DNA of 64,000 nt from Geodermatophilus arenarius (lineage in GTDB: Bacteria > Actinomycetota > Actinomycetes > Mycobacteriales > Geodermatophilaceae): positions 124,001-188,000 of the forward strand of contig NZ_JBHSGR010000001.1 in the NCBI RefSeq assembly GCF_042654585.1, read 5' to 3'. Shown here piece by piece: positions 1-10,569 of this stretch. How positions within the stretch are numbered: position 1 is the first letter of the stretch; each line of letters opens with the position of its first letter. The position numbers and the translations under genes were made by a program. Under the pieces are notes generated by a model. It did no database searches. It was not told the origin of the DNA and saw nothing but the letters and a program-made list of their open reading frames with translations.

Positions 1-1883
1 TCGACGACGTCCCAGTAGGCGAACGCCCGCCGGCCGAGCTCCAGCACCACCTCGCGGCTCTCCCCCGGCCCGAGCGCCACCTTGGTGAACGCCCGCAGCT
101 CCCGCAGCGGGCGGCGCACCGGCCCGGCCGTCGTCGACACGTACACCTGGACGACGTGCCTGCCGGCCCGGTCGCCGGTGTTGGTCACGGTCACCGAGAC
201 GGTGGCGGTGTCGGCGCCGGTGAGCTCGACCCGCAGGTCCGACGTCGCGAACGCCGTGTACGAGAGCCCGTGCCCGAACGGGTACCGCACCGCCCGGCCC
301 TGCGTGACCAGCCCGCGGTAGCCGACCAGCACGCCCTCGCCGTAGACGACCCGCCCCTGCTCGCCGGGGAAGGAGAGGGAGCTCGGGGAGTCCTCCAGCC
401 GCAGCGGGACGGTCTCGGCCAGCCGGCCCGACGGGTTCGCGACGCCGTAGAGCAGGTCGGCCAGCGCGCCGCCGCCGGCCTGCCCGAGCAGCGCGCCGTC
501 GAGGACCGCGTCGACGTCGTCGTGCCAGCCCTCCAGCGACACCACCCCGCCGTGGGACAGGACGACGACCGTGCGCGGCGCCGCGGCGGCCACCGCGCGG
601 ACCAGCTCGACCTGGGCGGCGGGGAGGTCGATCGTCGTCCGGTCGAAGCCCTCGGACTCGTCGGCGTCGGCCAGGCCGAGGAAGACCACGGCGACCTCGG
701 CGTCGCGGGCCAGCGCCACGGCCTCCTCACGGAGCGCCGCGGCGTCGTCGCCAGGACCGTCGGAGGCGGAGCCGGGCGCGAACGGGAGCTCCCGGCCGGC
801 CAGCTCCCGCATCGCGTCGAGCGCGGACTCGACCCGCGTCGCGGTGACGTTCGAGCTGCCCCCGCCCTGGAAGCGCGGCGTGCGGGCGAACTCCCCGACG
901 ACGGCCACGCGGGCGCCCGGGGACAGCGGCAGGGTGCCCCGCTCGTTGCGCAGCAGCACCGCGCACTCCGCCGCCAGCTCGCGCGCCAGCGCGCAGTGCG
1001 CCTCGACGTCGACCTCCCCGGCGGGCCCGCCGGCGTACCGGGCGAGGGCGGCCACCCGGGCGGCGCTCGCGTCGACGTACGCCTCGTCGAGCTCCCCGGC
1101 CCGCACCGCCTCGACCACCCGCCGGTTGCCGGCGCCGCGGTCACCGGGCATCTGCAGGTCCAGCCCGGCGGCGAGCGCGGCGACGCGGTCGTCGACGGCT
1201 CCCCAGTCGGAGACGACGACGCCGTCGAAGCCCCACTGCTCGCGCAGCACCTCGGTGAGCAGCCACCGGTTCTGCGACGCGTAGACGCCGTTGACCTTGT
1301 TGTAGGCGCACATGACCGTGGCCGGCGCCGCCTCGGTGACCACCCGCTCGAAGGCCGGCAGGTAGATCTCGCGCAGGGTCCGCTCGTCGACCTCGGCGCT
1401 GATCCGCATGCGCTCGGTCTCCTGGTTGTTGGCCGCGAAGTGCTTGACCGAGGCGCCCGCGCCGGCGGCCTGCTGCCCGCGCACGTGCGCCGCACCGAGG
1501 ACGCCGGACAGCAGCGGGTCCTCCGAGTAGTACTCGAAGTTCCGCCCGCCCAGCGGGGACCGCTTGATGTTCACGCCCGGCCCGAGCACCACGTGCACCC
1601 CGAGCGCCCGGGCCTCCCGGCCGATCGCCGCGCCGATCCGCTCGGCGACCGCCGGGTCCCAGCTGTTGCCCACCGCCACCGCGGGCGGGAAGCAGGTGGC
1701 CGGCAGGTTGCGGGTGATGCCGGGCCCGCCGAAGTCGCCCTCCTGGCGGCGGACGCCGTGCGGGCCGTCGGTGAGGACGAGCGAGGGCAGCCCCGCCTCC
1801 TCGACCGGCGGGGTGGACCAGAAGTCCTGACCGGAGAGCAGGGCCGCCCTCCGCTCGAGGGGCAGGCCGTCGAGGTCGGTCAC
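1..1883 (-). CDS. Beta-glucosidase/beta-xylosidase, glycoside hydrolase family 3 (3' end outside window)
   Basis: Exo-acting GH3 hydrolase, expected to remove beta-linked glucose or xylose from oligosaccharides or plant glycosides. Translation from GTG at 1883 (complement) runs open to base 1, 627 codons, so only the C-terminal end is missing. The N-terminal barrel has the TDGPHGVR stretch, KHFAANNQE, and the nucleophile motif VVSDWG with Asp226. A second alpha/beta domain and the start of the fibronectin-III-like domain (TVSVTVTNTGDRAGRHVVQVYV) follow. No signal peptide is seen, so it is probably cytoplasmic. Its GTG overlaps the TGA of the GH43 gene by 4 bases, making it the ninth gene of the transporter/glycosidase operon. 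Exact sugar specificity cannot be read from sequence. Confidence 0.93.
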   Translation of the reverse strand, partial: MTDLDGLPLERRAALLSGQDFWSTPPVEEAGLPSLVLTDGPHGVRRQEGDFGGPGITRNLPATCFPPAVAVGNSWDPAVAERIGAAIGREARALGVHVVLGPGVNIKRSPLGGRNFEYYSEDPLLSGVLGAAHVRGQQAAGAGASVKHFAANNQETERMRISAEVDERTLREIYLPAFERVVTEAAPATVMCAYNKVNGVYASQNRWLLTEVLREQWGFDGVVVSDWGAVDDRVAALAAGLDLQMPGDRGAGNRRVVEAVRAGELDEAYVDASAARVAALARYAGGPAGEVDVEAHCALARELAAECAVLLRNERGTLPLSPGARVAVVGEFARTPRFQGGGSSNVTATRVESALDAMRELAGRELPFAPGSASDGPGDDAAALREEAVALARDAEVAVVFLGLADADESEGFDRTTIDLPAAQVELVRAVAAAAPRTVVVLSHGGVVSLEGWHDDVDAVLDGALLGQAGGGALADLLYGVANPSGRLAETVPLRLEDSPSSLSFPGEQGRVVYGEGVLVGYRGLVTQGRAVRYPFGHGLSYTAFATSDLRVELTGADTATVSVTVTNTGDRAGRHVVQVYVSTTAGPVRRPLRELRAFTKVALGPGESREVVLELGRRAFAYWDVV

Positions 1884-3352
1884 GGGAGCTCCTGCGGGTC
1901 GTCGGCGCCGGCGTACGCGAACGAGCGCACCACGAGCGAGCCGCGGGCGCACCAGACGCCGCCCAGCCGGCCGGTCATCCCGCCGGCGACCTCGGTGGAC
2001 AGGTAGCGCCCGTCCAGCCGGCCGAGCTCGGTGAAGCCGCCGGGCCCGACGACGCCCGCGACGACGACGTCCGGGCCGAGCGTGGTCGAGGAGAAGTGGC
2101 CGGTGGCGGGCTCGGTGCGGATCTCCAGCACCGCCTCCGGACCCGCGGCCGCCTCGCCCAGGACCGAGCGCAGCGGCCCGACCTGCGCCACCGCCCGCAC
2201 CCGGTCGCCGGCGACCTCGACGTCGAGGTGGTGCCGGGCGTCGATCCGCACCGTCAGCCCGCCGACGCCGTCCACCCGCACCGCCGCGCGGTACCGGGCG
2301 TGCAGGTGCTCCTGCCGCCGGCCCACGAAGGCGAGGTCCTCCGACGCCGGGTCCGGGTCGGCCGCGGTCAGCCGCCGGCCGCCCTCGACCCGGCTCAGCA
2401 GCTCCCCGGGGAACCGCCGGGGCGCGACCCAGGCGGGGCCGCCGAGGTCCTCCTCGACGGCGACCGCGCCGCCCGGCGGGGACAGCCACTCCCCCAGCCG
2501 CGGCCAGCCGTCGGCCCACTCCACCTCGGCGGCGAACGTCTCGCGGCCGAGGACGTGGAACTCCGGGCTGGTGCCGCGGGGCCGCACGCCGTGGAAGACG
2601 ACCGCCCAGCTCCCGTCGGACCGCTGCACCAGGTCGGCGTGGCCGGTGTTCTGCACCGGTGACTCGACGCCGCGGTGGGTGAGCAGCGGGTTGTGCGGGC
2701 AGGGCTCCCACGGCCCGGACGGCGAGGGACCGCGGGCGGTGGTCACCGCGTGCCCGCGCTCGGTGCCGCCCTCGGCGATCAGCAGGTACCAGAGGTCGCC
2801 CACCCGGTACAGGTGCGGCCCCTCCGGGAACCTCCCGCCGGTGCCCTGCCACAGCCGCCGCCGCGCGGTGAGCACGGCCCCGGTGGCCGGGTCGACCGCC
2901 TGCTGCACCAGGCCGGCCGGGCCGCCGGCGCCGAAGCCGGCGTGGCTGACCAGCAGCGTGCCGTCGTCGTCCCAGGCCAGGTCGGGGTCGATGCCGCGCA
3001 CCTCCGGCATCCGCACCGGCTCGGACCACTCCCCCAGCGGGTCCTCGGCGGAGACGAGGGTCTGCCACCCGCCGTCGGCGAGGTTGGTGGTGACCATCCA
3101 GAACCGGCCGTCGTGGAAGCGGATGGTCGGCGCGGTGATCCCGCCGGAGCCCGGAGCGGCCGACACGTCGAGCTGGGACGGGCGGGCCAGCACGTGGCCC
3201 GCCTGCTCCCACGACACGAGGTCGGCCGAGCGGTACAGCGGGACGCCCGGGGCGTACTCGAAGGACGAGTGCACCATCCAGTACGTGTCCCCGACCCGGA
3301 CGACGCTGGGGTCGGGGTGGAAGCCGGGGACGACGGGACGGGGGCCGCTCAC
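1880..3352 (-). CDS. Glycoside hydrolase family 43 (beta-xylosidase/alpha-L-arabinofuranosidase-like)
   Basis: 490-residue intracellular GH43 enzyme. The five-bladed propeller begins near the N-terminus with PGFHPDPS (Asp14 in the catalytic base position), continues with GIDPDLAWDDDG (transition-state Asp) and FPEGPHLYR (Glu177 as general acid). The C-terminal third is the beta-sandwich usual in xylosidase-type GH43 members, containing RHHLDVEVAGDRV. The start is GTG at 3352, overlapping the upstream rhamnosidase stop by 4 bases. A long open frame continues upstream on this strand, but that part is out of register with real protein and belongs to the rhamnosidase in another frame. It likely trims xylose or arabinose from glycosides taken up by this locus; xylosidase versus arabinosidase is not resolved. 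Confidence 0.93.
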   Translation of the reverse strand: MSGPRPVVPGFHPDPSVVRVGDTYWMVHSSFEYAPGVPLYRSADLVSWEQAGHVLARPSQLDVSAAPGSGGITAPTIRFHDGRFWMVTTNLADGGWQTLVSAEDPLGEWSEPVRMPEVRGIDPDLAWDDDGTLLVSHAGFGAGGPAGLVQQAVDPATGAVLTARRRLWQGTGGRFPEGPHLYRVGDLWYLLIAEGGTERGHAVTTARGPSPSGPWEPCPHNPLLTHRGVESPVQNTGHADLVQRSDGSWAVVFHGVRPRGTSPEFHVLGRETFAAEVEWADGWPRLGEWLSPPGGAVAVEEDLGGPAWVAPRRFPGELLSRVEGGRRLTAADPDPASEDLAFVGRRQEHLHARYRAAVRVDGVGGLTVRIDARHHLDVEVAGDRVRAVAQVGPLRSVLGEAAAGPEAVLEIRTEPATGHFSSTTLGPDVVVAGVVGPGGFTELGRLDGRYLSTEVAGGMTGRLGGVWCARGSLVVRSFAYAGADDPQELP

Positions 3353-5976
3353 GAGGAGGCGGACGGGTCGAAGAACGGCTTCGGCCGCTCGACCGGCCGC
3401 GGCTCCTCGATCGCGCAGCCGAGGGTGTGCCGGCCCGAGCCGACCGTCACCGGCGCGCTGCCGTCGGGCAGCACCACCTCGGCGGTCGTGTTCGGCGGCA
3501 CGGTGACCTCGAGCGCGAACGCCGTCCCGCCGGTCAGCGTCCAGGACACCGCCGCGGTGCCGTACGGCGTCTCGTGGGTGGCCGCCGCCGAGGTGATGCC
3601 CGGGCCGGGGCGGGGCGCGAAGCGGATCCGCCGGTAGCCGGGCGCGGCCGGGGCGAGGCCCGCGACCGTGCGGTGCAGCCAGTCGGCGACCGCGCCGTAG
3701 GCGTAGTGGTTGAACGAGGTCATCTCGCCGGGGTTGATGCTGCCGTCGGGGAGCATCGAGTCCCAGCGCTCCCACACCGTCGTCGCGCCCATGGTCACCG
3801 GGTACAGCCACGACGGGCACTCCCGCTGCAGCAGCAGCTCGTACGCGGTCGCCACCTCGCCCACCTCGGTGAGCGCGTCGGTGACGAACGGCGTGCCGAG
3901 GAAGCCGCTGCCGATGTGGAAGCCGTCGTCGAGCACCTGGCGGGCGAGCAGCCGGCCGGCGTGCTCCCGCTGGTCCGGGGTGAGCAGGTCGCAGGCGATG
4001 GCGAGCGCGTACGCCGTCTGCGCCGGGTAGGCGACGCGGCCGTTCGGGCTGACGTACTCGGCACGGAAGCGCCCGGCCGCCCGCTCGGCCAGCGCGGTGA
4101 ACCGGGTGCCGTCCTCCCCGAGCACCTCGGCCGCCTGCGCCACGATGCGCGCCGAGCGGGCCAGGTAGGCGGTGGCGACCAGCGGCCACGGCGTGCGGGC
4201 GGCGGCCGGGTTCTCCGGCGGCGCGGTGGGGTCGAGCCAGTCGCCGAGCATGAGCGGGACCCCGGCGAAGTCGAGCTCCTCCCCGGCCGCGCCCGCGAAG
4301 GCGTCGATCCAGGCGGTCATCGACGGCCACTGGTCGGCGAGCACCCCGGCGTCGCCGTGCCGCTCGTACAGGACCCACGGGACGACGACGGCGGCGTCGC
4401 CCCACCCGGCCTCGGCGCCGACGGGGAACGGCAGCAGCGGGACGAACGGCACGTACAGCGGGACGACGCCGCCGTGCTCCTCGAGCTGCTCGACGGCGAG
4501 GTCGGCCAGCCAGGAGCGCAGCATCCCGGCGGTGTCGTGGAGGAACGCCGCGGTCGGCGCGAACGCCTCGAGGTCGCCGGTCCAGCCCAGCCGCTCGTCG
4601 CGCTGCGGGCAGTCGGTGGGCAGGTCGACGAAGTTGCCGCGCATGCCCCACACGACGTTCTCGTGCAGCCGGGTGACGTCCGGGTCGGAGCAGGTGAACG
4701 TGCCGGTGGGCCGCATGTCGGTGTGCACGACGACGGCCTCGAGGTCCTCCGGCCGCAGCTCGCCCGGCCAGCCGGTCACCTCGGCGTAGCGGAAGCCGTG
4801 GAAGGTGAACCGCGGCTCCCACGTCCGCGGGCCGCGGCCGTCGAGGACGACCACGTCGGTGGCGTCCGCGCCGCGCAGCGGGCGGGTGCCGAGCTCGCCG
4901 TGCTCGAGCACCTCGGCGTGCCGGACGGTGACCTCCGTGCCGGCCGGGGCGTCGGGCAGGGCGAACCGGATGCGGCCGACGAGGTTCTGGCCGAAGTCGA
5001 CGAGCGTCCTCCCCGACGGTGAGGTGGTGACCTCCCGGACCGGCAGCACCTGGGTGCGGCGCACCGGCGGGCCGGTCGGGGCGACCAGCGTCGCGACGTC
5101 CAGCGACCCGACCTCGACCGGCGTCCAGCCGGCGTCGTCGAAGCCCGGGGCGGACCAGCCGGGGAGCTCGCGGCGGAGGTCGGCCGTCTCGCCCTTGTAG
5201 ATGTCGGCGCGGGTCTCGGCGCCGAGCGTCGAGCGCCAGGAGCCGTCGGTGGTCACGACCGTGCGCGACCCGTCCGGGTGCTCGACCTCCAGCTGGAGGA
5301 ACGCGCCGGTGCGGTCGCCGTAGAGGTGCCGGCCGCCGGTGAAGCCGAGGTGGCCCCGGTACCAGCCGTCGGCGAGCGTGACGCCGAGCGCGTGCCGGCC
5401 CTCGGCGAGCAGCGCGGTGACGTCGTACGTCCGGTAGCGCAGCCGGTGCCGGTAGCTGGTCCAGCCCGGCGCCAGGACGTCGTCGCCGACGGTCGTGCCG
5501 TCGATCTCGGCCTCGTACAGCCCCCGCGCGGTGGCGTACAGCCGCGCCCGCGTCACCGGCTTCCCGAGGGTGAACTCGCGGCGCAGCAGCGCCACCGGCT
5601 CGCCGGTGCCGCCGGGCTCGGGCAGCACCGGCTCGACCAGCTCCGCCGTCCAGTCCGCCGGGTCGAGCAGGCCGGCCTCGACGGCGACCTCCTCGCTCCA
5701 CGCCGACGGCTCGGCGTCGCCCTCACCCCAGACGCGGACCCGGACGACCCGTCGCTCGCGGCTGGTCAGCGGGGGCGCGCCCCACGGGACGAGCACCGAG
5801 TCGGCGGAGGGGACCCGTCCGGAGGACCAGTCGCCGATCTCCAGCTCGTAGGCGGCCTGCCGCCAGCCGGGCAGCTCGGTGAGGGTCACCCAGGACAGCC
5901 GCGGGGCGGTCTCGCCGATGCCGAGCGGCTCGCGGTGGTGCTCGACGGTGACGGGGGCGACGGTCACGTCGCTCAT
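3349..5976 (-). CDS. Alpha-L-rhamnosidase, glycoside hydrolase family 78 (copy 1)
   Basis: 875-residue inverting alpha-L-rhamnosidase that releases L-rhamnose from rhamnosides such as rutinosides. The order is N-terminal beta domains, a carbohydrate-binding beta sandwich (GLYEAEIDGTTVGDDVLAPG), an (alpha/alpha)6 catalytic domain and a C-terminal beta domain. The signature is intact: DCPQRDERLGWTGD with Asp455, Glu461 and Asp468, then TTVWERWDSM with the second carboxylate and FNHYAYGAVADWL. No signal peptide is seen. ATG at 5976 overlaps the esterase stop by 4 bases and the GH43 GTG overlaps its own stop, so translation is coupled. The operon has a second, clearly diverged GH78 at 6911; the two may differ in linkage preference (alpha-1,2 versus alpha-1,6), which is inference. 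Confidence 0.95.
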   Translation of the reverse strand: MSDVTVAPVTVEHHREPLGIGETAPRLSWVTLTELPGWRQAAYELEIGDWSSGRVPSADSVLVPWGAPPLTSRERRVVRVRVWGEGDAEPSAWSEEVAVEAGLLDPADWTAELVEPVLPEPGGTGEPVALLRREFTLGKPVTRARLYATARGLYEAEIDGTTVGDDVLAPGWTSYRHRLRYRTYDVTALLAEGRHALGVTLADGWYRGHLGFTGGRHLYGDRTGAFLQLEVEHPDGSRTVVTTDGSWRSTLGAETRADIYKGETADLRRELPGWSAPGFDDAGWTPVEVGSLDVATLVAPTGPPVRRTQVLPVREVTTSPSGRTLVDFGQNLVGRIRFALPDAPAGTEVTVRHAEVLEHGELGTRPLRGADATDVVVLDGRGPRTWEPRFTFHGFRYAEVTGWPGELRPEDLEAVVVHTDMRPTGTFTCSDPDVTRLHENVVWGMRGNFVDLPTDCPQRDERLGWTGDLEAFAPTAAFLHDTAGMLRSWLADLAVEQLEEHGGVVPLYVPFVPLLPFPVGAEAGWGDAAVVVPWVLYERHGDAGVLADQWPSMTAWIDAFAGAAGEELDFAGVPLMLGDWLDPTAPPENPAAARTPWPLVATAYLARSARIVAQAAEVLGEDGTRFTALAERAAGRFRAEYVSPNGRVAYPAQTAYALAIACDLLTPDQREHAGRLLARQVLDDGFHIGSGFLGTPFVTDALTEVGEVATAYELLLQRECPSWLYPVTMGATTVWERWDSMLPDGSINPGEMTSFNHYAYGAVADWLHRTVAGLAPAAPGYRRIRFAPRPGPGITSAAATHETPYGTAAVSWTLTGGTAFALEVTVPPNTTAEVVLPDGSAPVTVGSGRHTLGCAIEEPRPVERPKPFFDPSASS

Positions 5977-6914
5977 CGGACCCGGTCCCCGAGCAGCGCG
6001 GTGCCCAGGTGGTGGGCGAGGTGGCGGACGGAGCGGTCGACGATCCCGTCGACGTCGTCGTGCCCGAGCCAGACGTGCCCGGCGCCCTCGACCGGCACCA
6101 GCTCCGACCGGGCCCCGGCGGCCTGCAGGGCCGCGTGCAGCCGCTCGCTCTGCGCGTAGGGGACGAGCCAGTCGGCGGTGCCGTGCAGGAGCAGGAACGG
6201 CGGCGCGTCCGCGGTCGCGTGGGTGACCGGGCTGGCGTCGGCGCGCGTGGCGTCCGTGAGGCCGGCGACCAGGTGCTCCTCCGGCGGTCCCCGCAGCTCC
6301 TCGGGCAGCAGCGCCGCGATCTGCGGCGGCGGTGCCTGCCGCGGCATGGTGGCGAGGTCGGAGACGCCGTACCAGTCGACGACGACGTCGACCGCGCTGG
6401 ACTCCCCGACGACGCCGTGCGTGCCCTCGAGGTCGGGCCGGTGCCCGGTCAGGCCGAGCAGCGCCGCGACGTGCCCGCCGGCCGACTCGCCCCACGCGCC
6501 GATCCGGGTGGTGTCGACGCCCAGCTCGCCGGCGAACCGCCGCAGGTACCGGACGGCGGCCTTGGCGTCGTGCAGCAGCGCGGGGAACGGCGCCTCCAGC
6601 GCGTGCCGGTAGTCGATGGTGGCGACGGCGAGGCCGGCGTCGAGCAGCGCGTCGAAGACCTGGTTCTCGCGCAGCGTCTCGGGCAGGTAGCGGCGGTCGC
6701 CCATCATGAACGCGCCGCCGTGCACCCAGACGACCAGCGGCGCGGGCGCGGGGGTGTCGGGCACCCAGACGTCGAGCTGCAGCGGCCGGTAGCCGAAGGC
6801 GACGGCGTAGGTGACGCCGGAGAAGTGCCGGGCGCCGTCCTCGCGCCGGACGGGCGGCGGCGGTGGCAGGAACCGGGCCGGGCCGGCCCACTCGGTCGTC
6901 TCGGTGGTGCTCAT
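5973..6914 (-). CDS. Alpha/beta-hydrolase esterase (BD-FAE/lipase-like)
   Basis: 313-residue alpha/beta hydrolase. HGGAFMMGD forms the oxyanion hole, GESAGG carries the nucleophile Ser, and GAGHVWLG carries the catalytic His; the Asp lies in the LLLHGTADWLVP strand. It sits between two rhamnosidase genes with 4-base overlaps on both sides (ATG at 6914). The likely job is removing acyl groups from acylated glycosides so the glycosidases can act, or ester cleavage later in the pathway. It is a paralogue of the esterase at 19364: both contain DAPPFLLLHGT and VQSERL or AQSERL at equivalent places. No secretion signal. Substrate is not known. Confidence 0.9.
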   Translation of the reverse strand: MSTTETTEWAGPARFLPPPPPVRREDGARHFSGVTYAVAFGYRPLQLDVWVPDTPAPAPLVVWVHGGAFMMGDRRYLPETLRENQVFDALLDAGLAVATIDYRHALEAPFPALLHDAKAAVRYLRRFAGELGVDTTRIGAWGESAGGHVAALLGLTGHRPDLEGTHGVVGESSAVDVVVDWYGVSDLATMPRQAPPPQIAALLPEELRGPPEEHLVAGLTDATRADASPVTHATADAPPFLLLHGTADWLVPYAQSERLHAALQAAGARSELVPVEGAGHVWLGHDDVDGIVDRSVRHLAHHLGTALLGDRVR

Positions 6915-9552
6915 CGCGTCTCCTCTGCGGTGCTGGTGAACGTGTGCGTGCCGGGGCCGGCCGTCGTGGCGGTCCCGTCGGGCAGGACCACCTCGGCCTC
7001 GGTGCCCGCGGGCACCTCGACGGTCAGCGAGAACCGGTGGCCGTCGAGCCGCCAGGCCGACCCGATCCGGCCGTACGGCGACTCGTGCGCGGCCGCGGCG
7101 CGCGTGAGCCCGCCGCCGGGGCGGGGCCGGACGCGGAAGCGGCGGTACGCGGGCTCCACCGGCTCGATGCCCGCGGTGTACCGGTGCAGGAACGAGATCA
7201 CCGCGCCCTTGGAGTAGTGGTTGAGCGACTCGTGCGGGACGCCGTCGGCGTCGACGCCGTCCCACCGCTCCCACACCGTCGTCGAGCCGCGGTCGACCAT
7301 GACCAGCCACCCGGGCTCGGTGTCCTGCAGCAGCAGCTCGTAGGCCACGTCGAGGTGCCCGGCGTCGGCGAGCACCGGCAGCAGGTGCGGGGTGGCGAGG
7401 AACCCGGTGCCCAGGTGGGTGCCGGCCTTGCGGACCAGCTCGACCAGCCGCTCGGCGACGGCCGGGCGCAGCCCGTCGGGCACCAGGCCGAAGGCGAGCG
7501 CACGCACGTGGTCGGCCTGGGTGTCGGAGACCAGCCGCCCGTCGTCGTCGAGGTACTCGGCCTGCCAGGCGGCGCGCACCCGCGCGGCGAGCCCGGCGTA
7601 GCGGGCGGCGTCGCCGTCCCGGCCGAGCACCGCGGCGATCCGGCCCGCCAGCTCCGCGCTGTGGGCGTACCAGGCGGTGGCGACGACGCCCTCGTCCGCG
7701 GCGACGAACGCGCCGAAGTCGCCGACCTCCTCGCCGGGGACCAGCCACTCGCCCCAGTGGAAGCCGGTGTCCCACAGCCACCGCTCGTGTGGCGCGGGCT
7801 CGGGCCGGCGGGCGGCGCGCTCCGGGTGGCGCCGCTCGCGGGCCGCGCGCTCGGTGCGGTCCAGCCAGCGGACCACCGCCGGCCAGGTCTCCTCGAGCAC
7901 GCGGGTGTCGCCGTAGGCGCGGTACAGCTCCCACGGCACGACCACGACCGCGTCGCCCCAGCCGGCCGAGCCGTTGAGGAACGACACCGGGCTGTCCCGG
8001 CCCTCACCGCGCGGGCACGGGCTGACGTTGGCGACCGTCCCGTCGGGCCACTGGTCGGCGACGACGTCGCGCAGCCACTTCGTGGAGAACCCGGCGACGT
8101 CGTAGAGGAACGCCGCGGTCGGGACGTAGAGCTGCCAGTCGCCGGTCCAGCCGTGCCGCTCGCGGTGCGGGCAGTCGGTCGGGATGTCGCAGGCGTTGTC
8201 CCGGAAGCTCCACACCGCCGCCTCGTGGAACCGGTCGAGCCGCTCGTCGCTGGAGGAGAACCAGCCGGTGCGCCGCAGGTCGGTGTGCACGACGACGCCG
8301 CGGACGTCGTCGGGGGTGAGGTCGCGCGGGTGGCCCTCGACCCGCACGTAGCGGAAGCCGTGCGTGGTGCGGCGCGGCTCGAAGACCTCGCCGGGCACGC
8401 CCGCGGAGACGACGACGTCGACCTGGCCGGCGGGCAGCCGGTGGGGCAGGAACGGCAGGTCGGGCTCGAGGTTGGCCACCGTGACGTCGCCGTCGGGGGC
8501 GAGCCACTCGCCGTGGGTCAGCGTGAGCGTCGTCCCGGCCGGGCCGAGGTCGGTCAGCCGCACCCAGCCGTTGACGTTCTGCCCGAGGTCGACCACCTGG
8601 GCGCCGCCCGGCAGCCGGGTGACCGAGACGGGCACGAGCTCCTCCACCCGGCGCACCGGCGGGGCCGGCGAGTCCACGAGGCCGGCGAAACCGTGCTGCA
8701 CCACGGTGACGGGGTCCCAGCCGGCGTCGTCGAAGCCGGGGACGTCCCAGCCGCGGGGCAGGGCGCGCAGGTCCCAGCGCTCGCCGGCGACGAGGTCGGC
8801 GGCGAGGACGTGCCCGGTCGCGCTGCGCCAGTCCGGGCCGGTGCCGAGCACGGTGACCGTGCCGTCGTCGTGGGTCAGGTGCAGCTGGGCGAGGAACGCC
8901 GTCCGGTCGCCCCACTGGTCGGCGGAGCGGGTGACGCCGGTCTGGCCGCGGAACCAGCCGTCGGCGAGGACGACGGCCAGCGCGTGCCGGCCCTCGCCCA
9001 CCGGGCCGACGTCGTGCGTCTGCACCTGCAGCCGCTGGTCGTACTGGGTGTACCCGGGGGTGAGCTCGGCGTCGCCGATCCGGGCGCCGTCGAGGAACGC
9101 CTCGTAGAGCCCCTGCGCGGTGGCGTGCAGCCGGGCGGAGGCGACGGGCCGGTCGACGGCGAACTCCCACCGCAGCAGGGCGGCCGCCCGCTCCCCCGCC
9201 GGGCCGGCCGGGACGGTCCCCGGCTCGATCCACTCGACCTGCCAGTCGTGCGCCTCGAGCAGGCCCGTCTCGAACCACGCGGGCCCGGACACCGGGCTCT
9301 CGCCGAGGTCGGTGCGCACCCGCACCCGCCAGGTGACCCGCTGGGCGGAGCGCAGCGCCGGGCCGGGCCACGGGACGAGCACGTGCCGGTCGTCGTCGAC
9401 CCAGCCGGAGTCCCAGCCGTCGTCGGTGGTCAGCCGGTACGCGTGCTGCACGCGGGCGCCGCCGGGCAGCCGCCAGGACAGCCGCGGCGACGTCGTCCCG
9501 GTGCCGAGCGGCTCGTCGAGGTGCTCGACCCGGAGACCCGACGGTGCGGCCG

Positions 9553-9556
<4 letters not shown>
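6911..9556 (-). CDS. Alpha-L-rhamnosidase, glycoside hydrolase family 78 (copy 2)
   Basis: 881-residue GH78 rhamnosidase, similar in layout to the copy at 3349 but well diverged. The catalytic block is DCPHRERHGWTGD (Asp461, Glu466, Asp473), one residue shorter than the other copy and of the form I recall for Bacillus RhaB, followed by TTVWERWDGV and LNHYSKGAVISFL. N-terminal beta domains include the sandwich segment QGLYEAFLDGARIGDAELTPG. Start is GTG at 9556, overlapping the ABC ATPase stop by 4 bases. No signal peptide. Two non-identical rhamnosidases in one operon suggest the cell meets several rhamnoside linkages, for example rutinosides and neohesperidosides. Confidence 0.95.
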
Positions 9557-10565
<1,009 letters not shown>

Positions 10566-10569
<4 letters not shown>
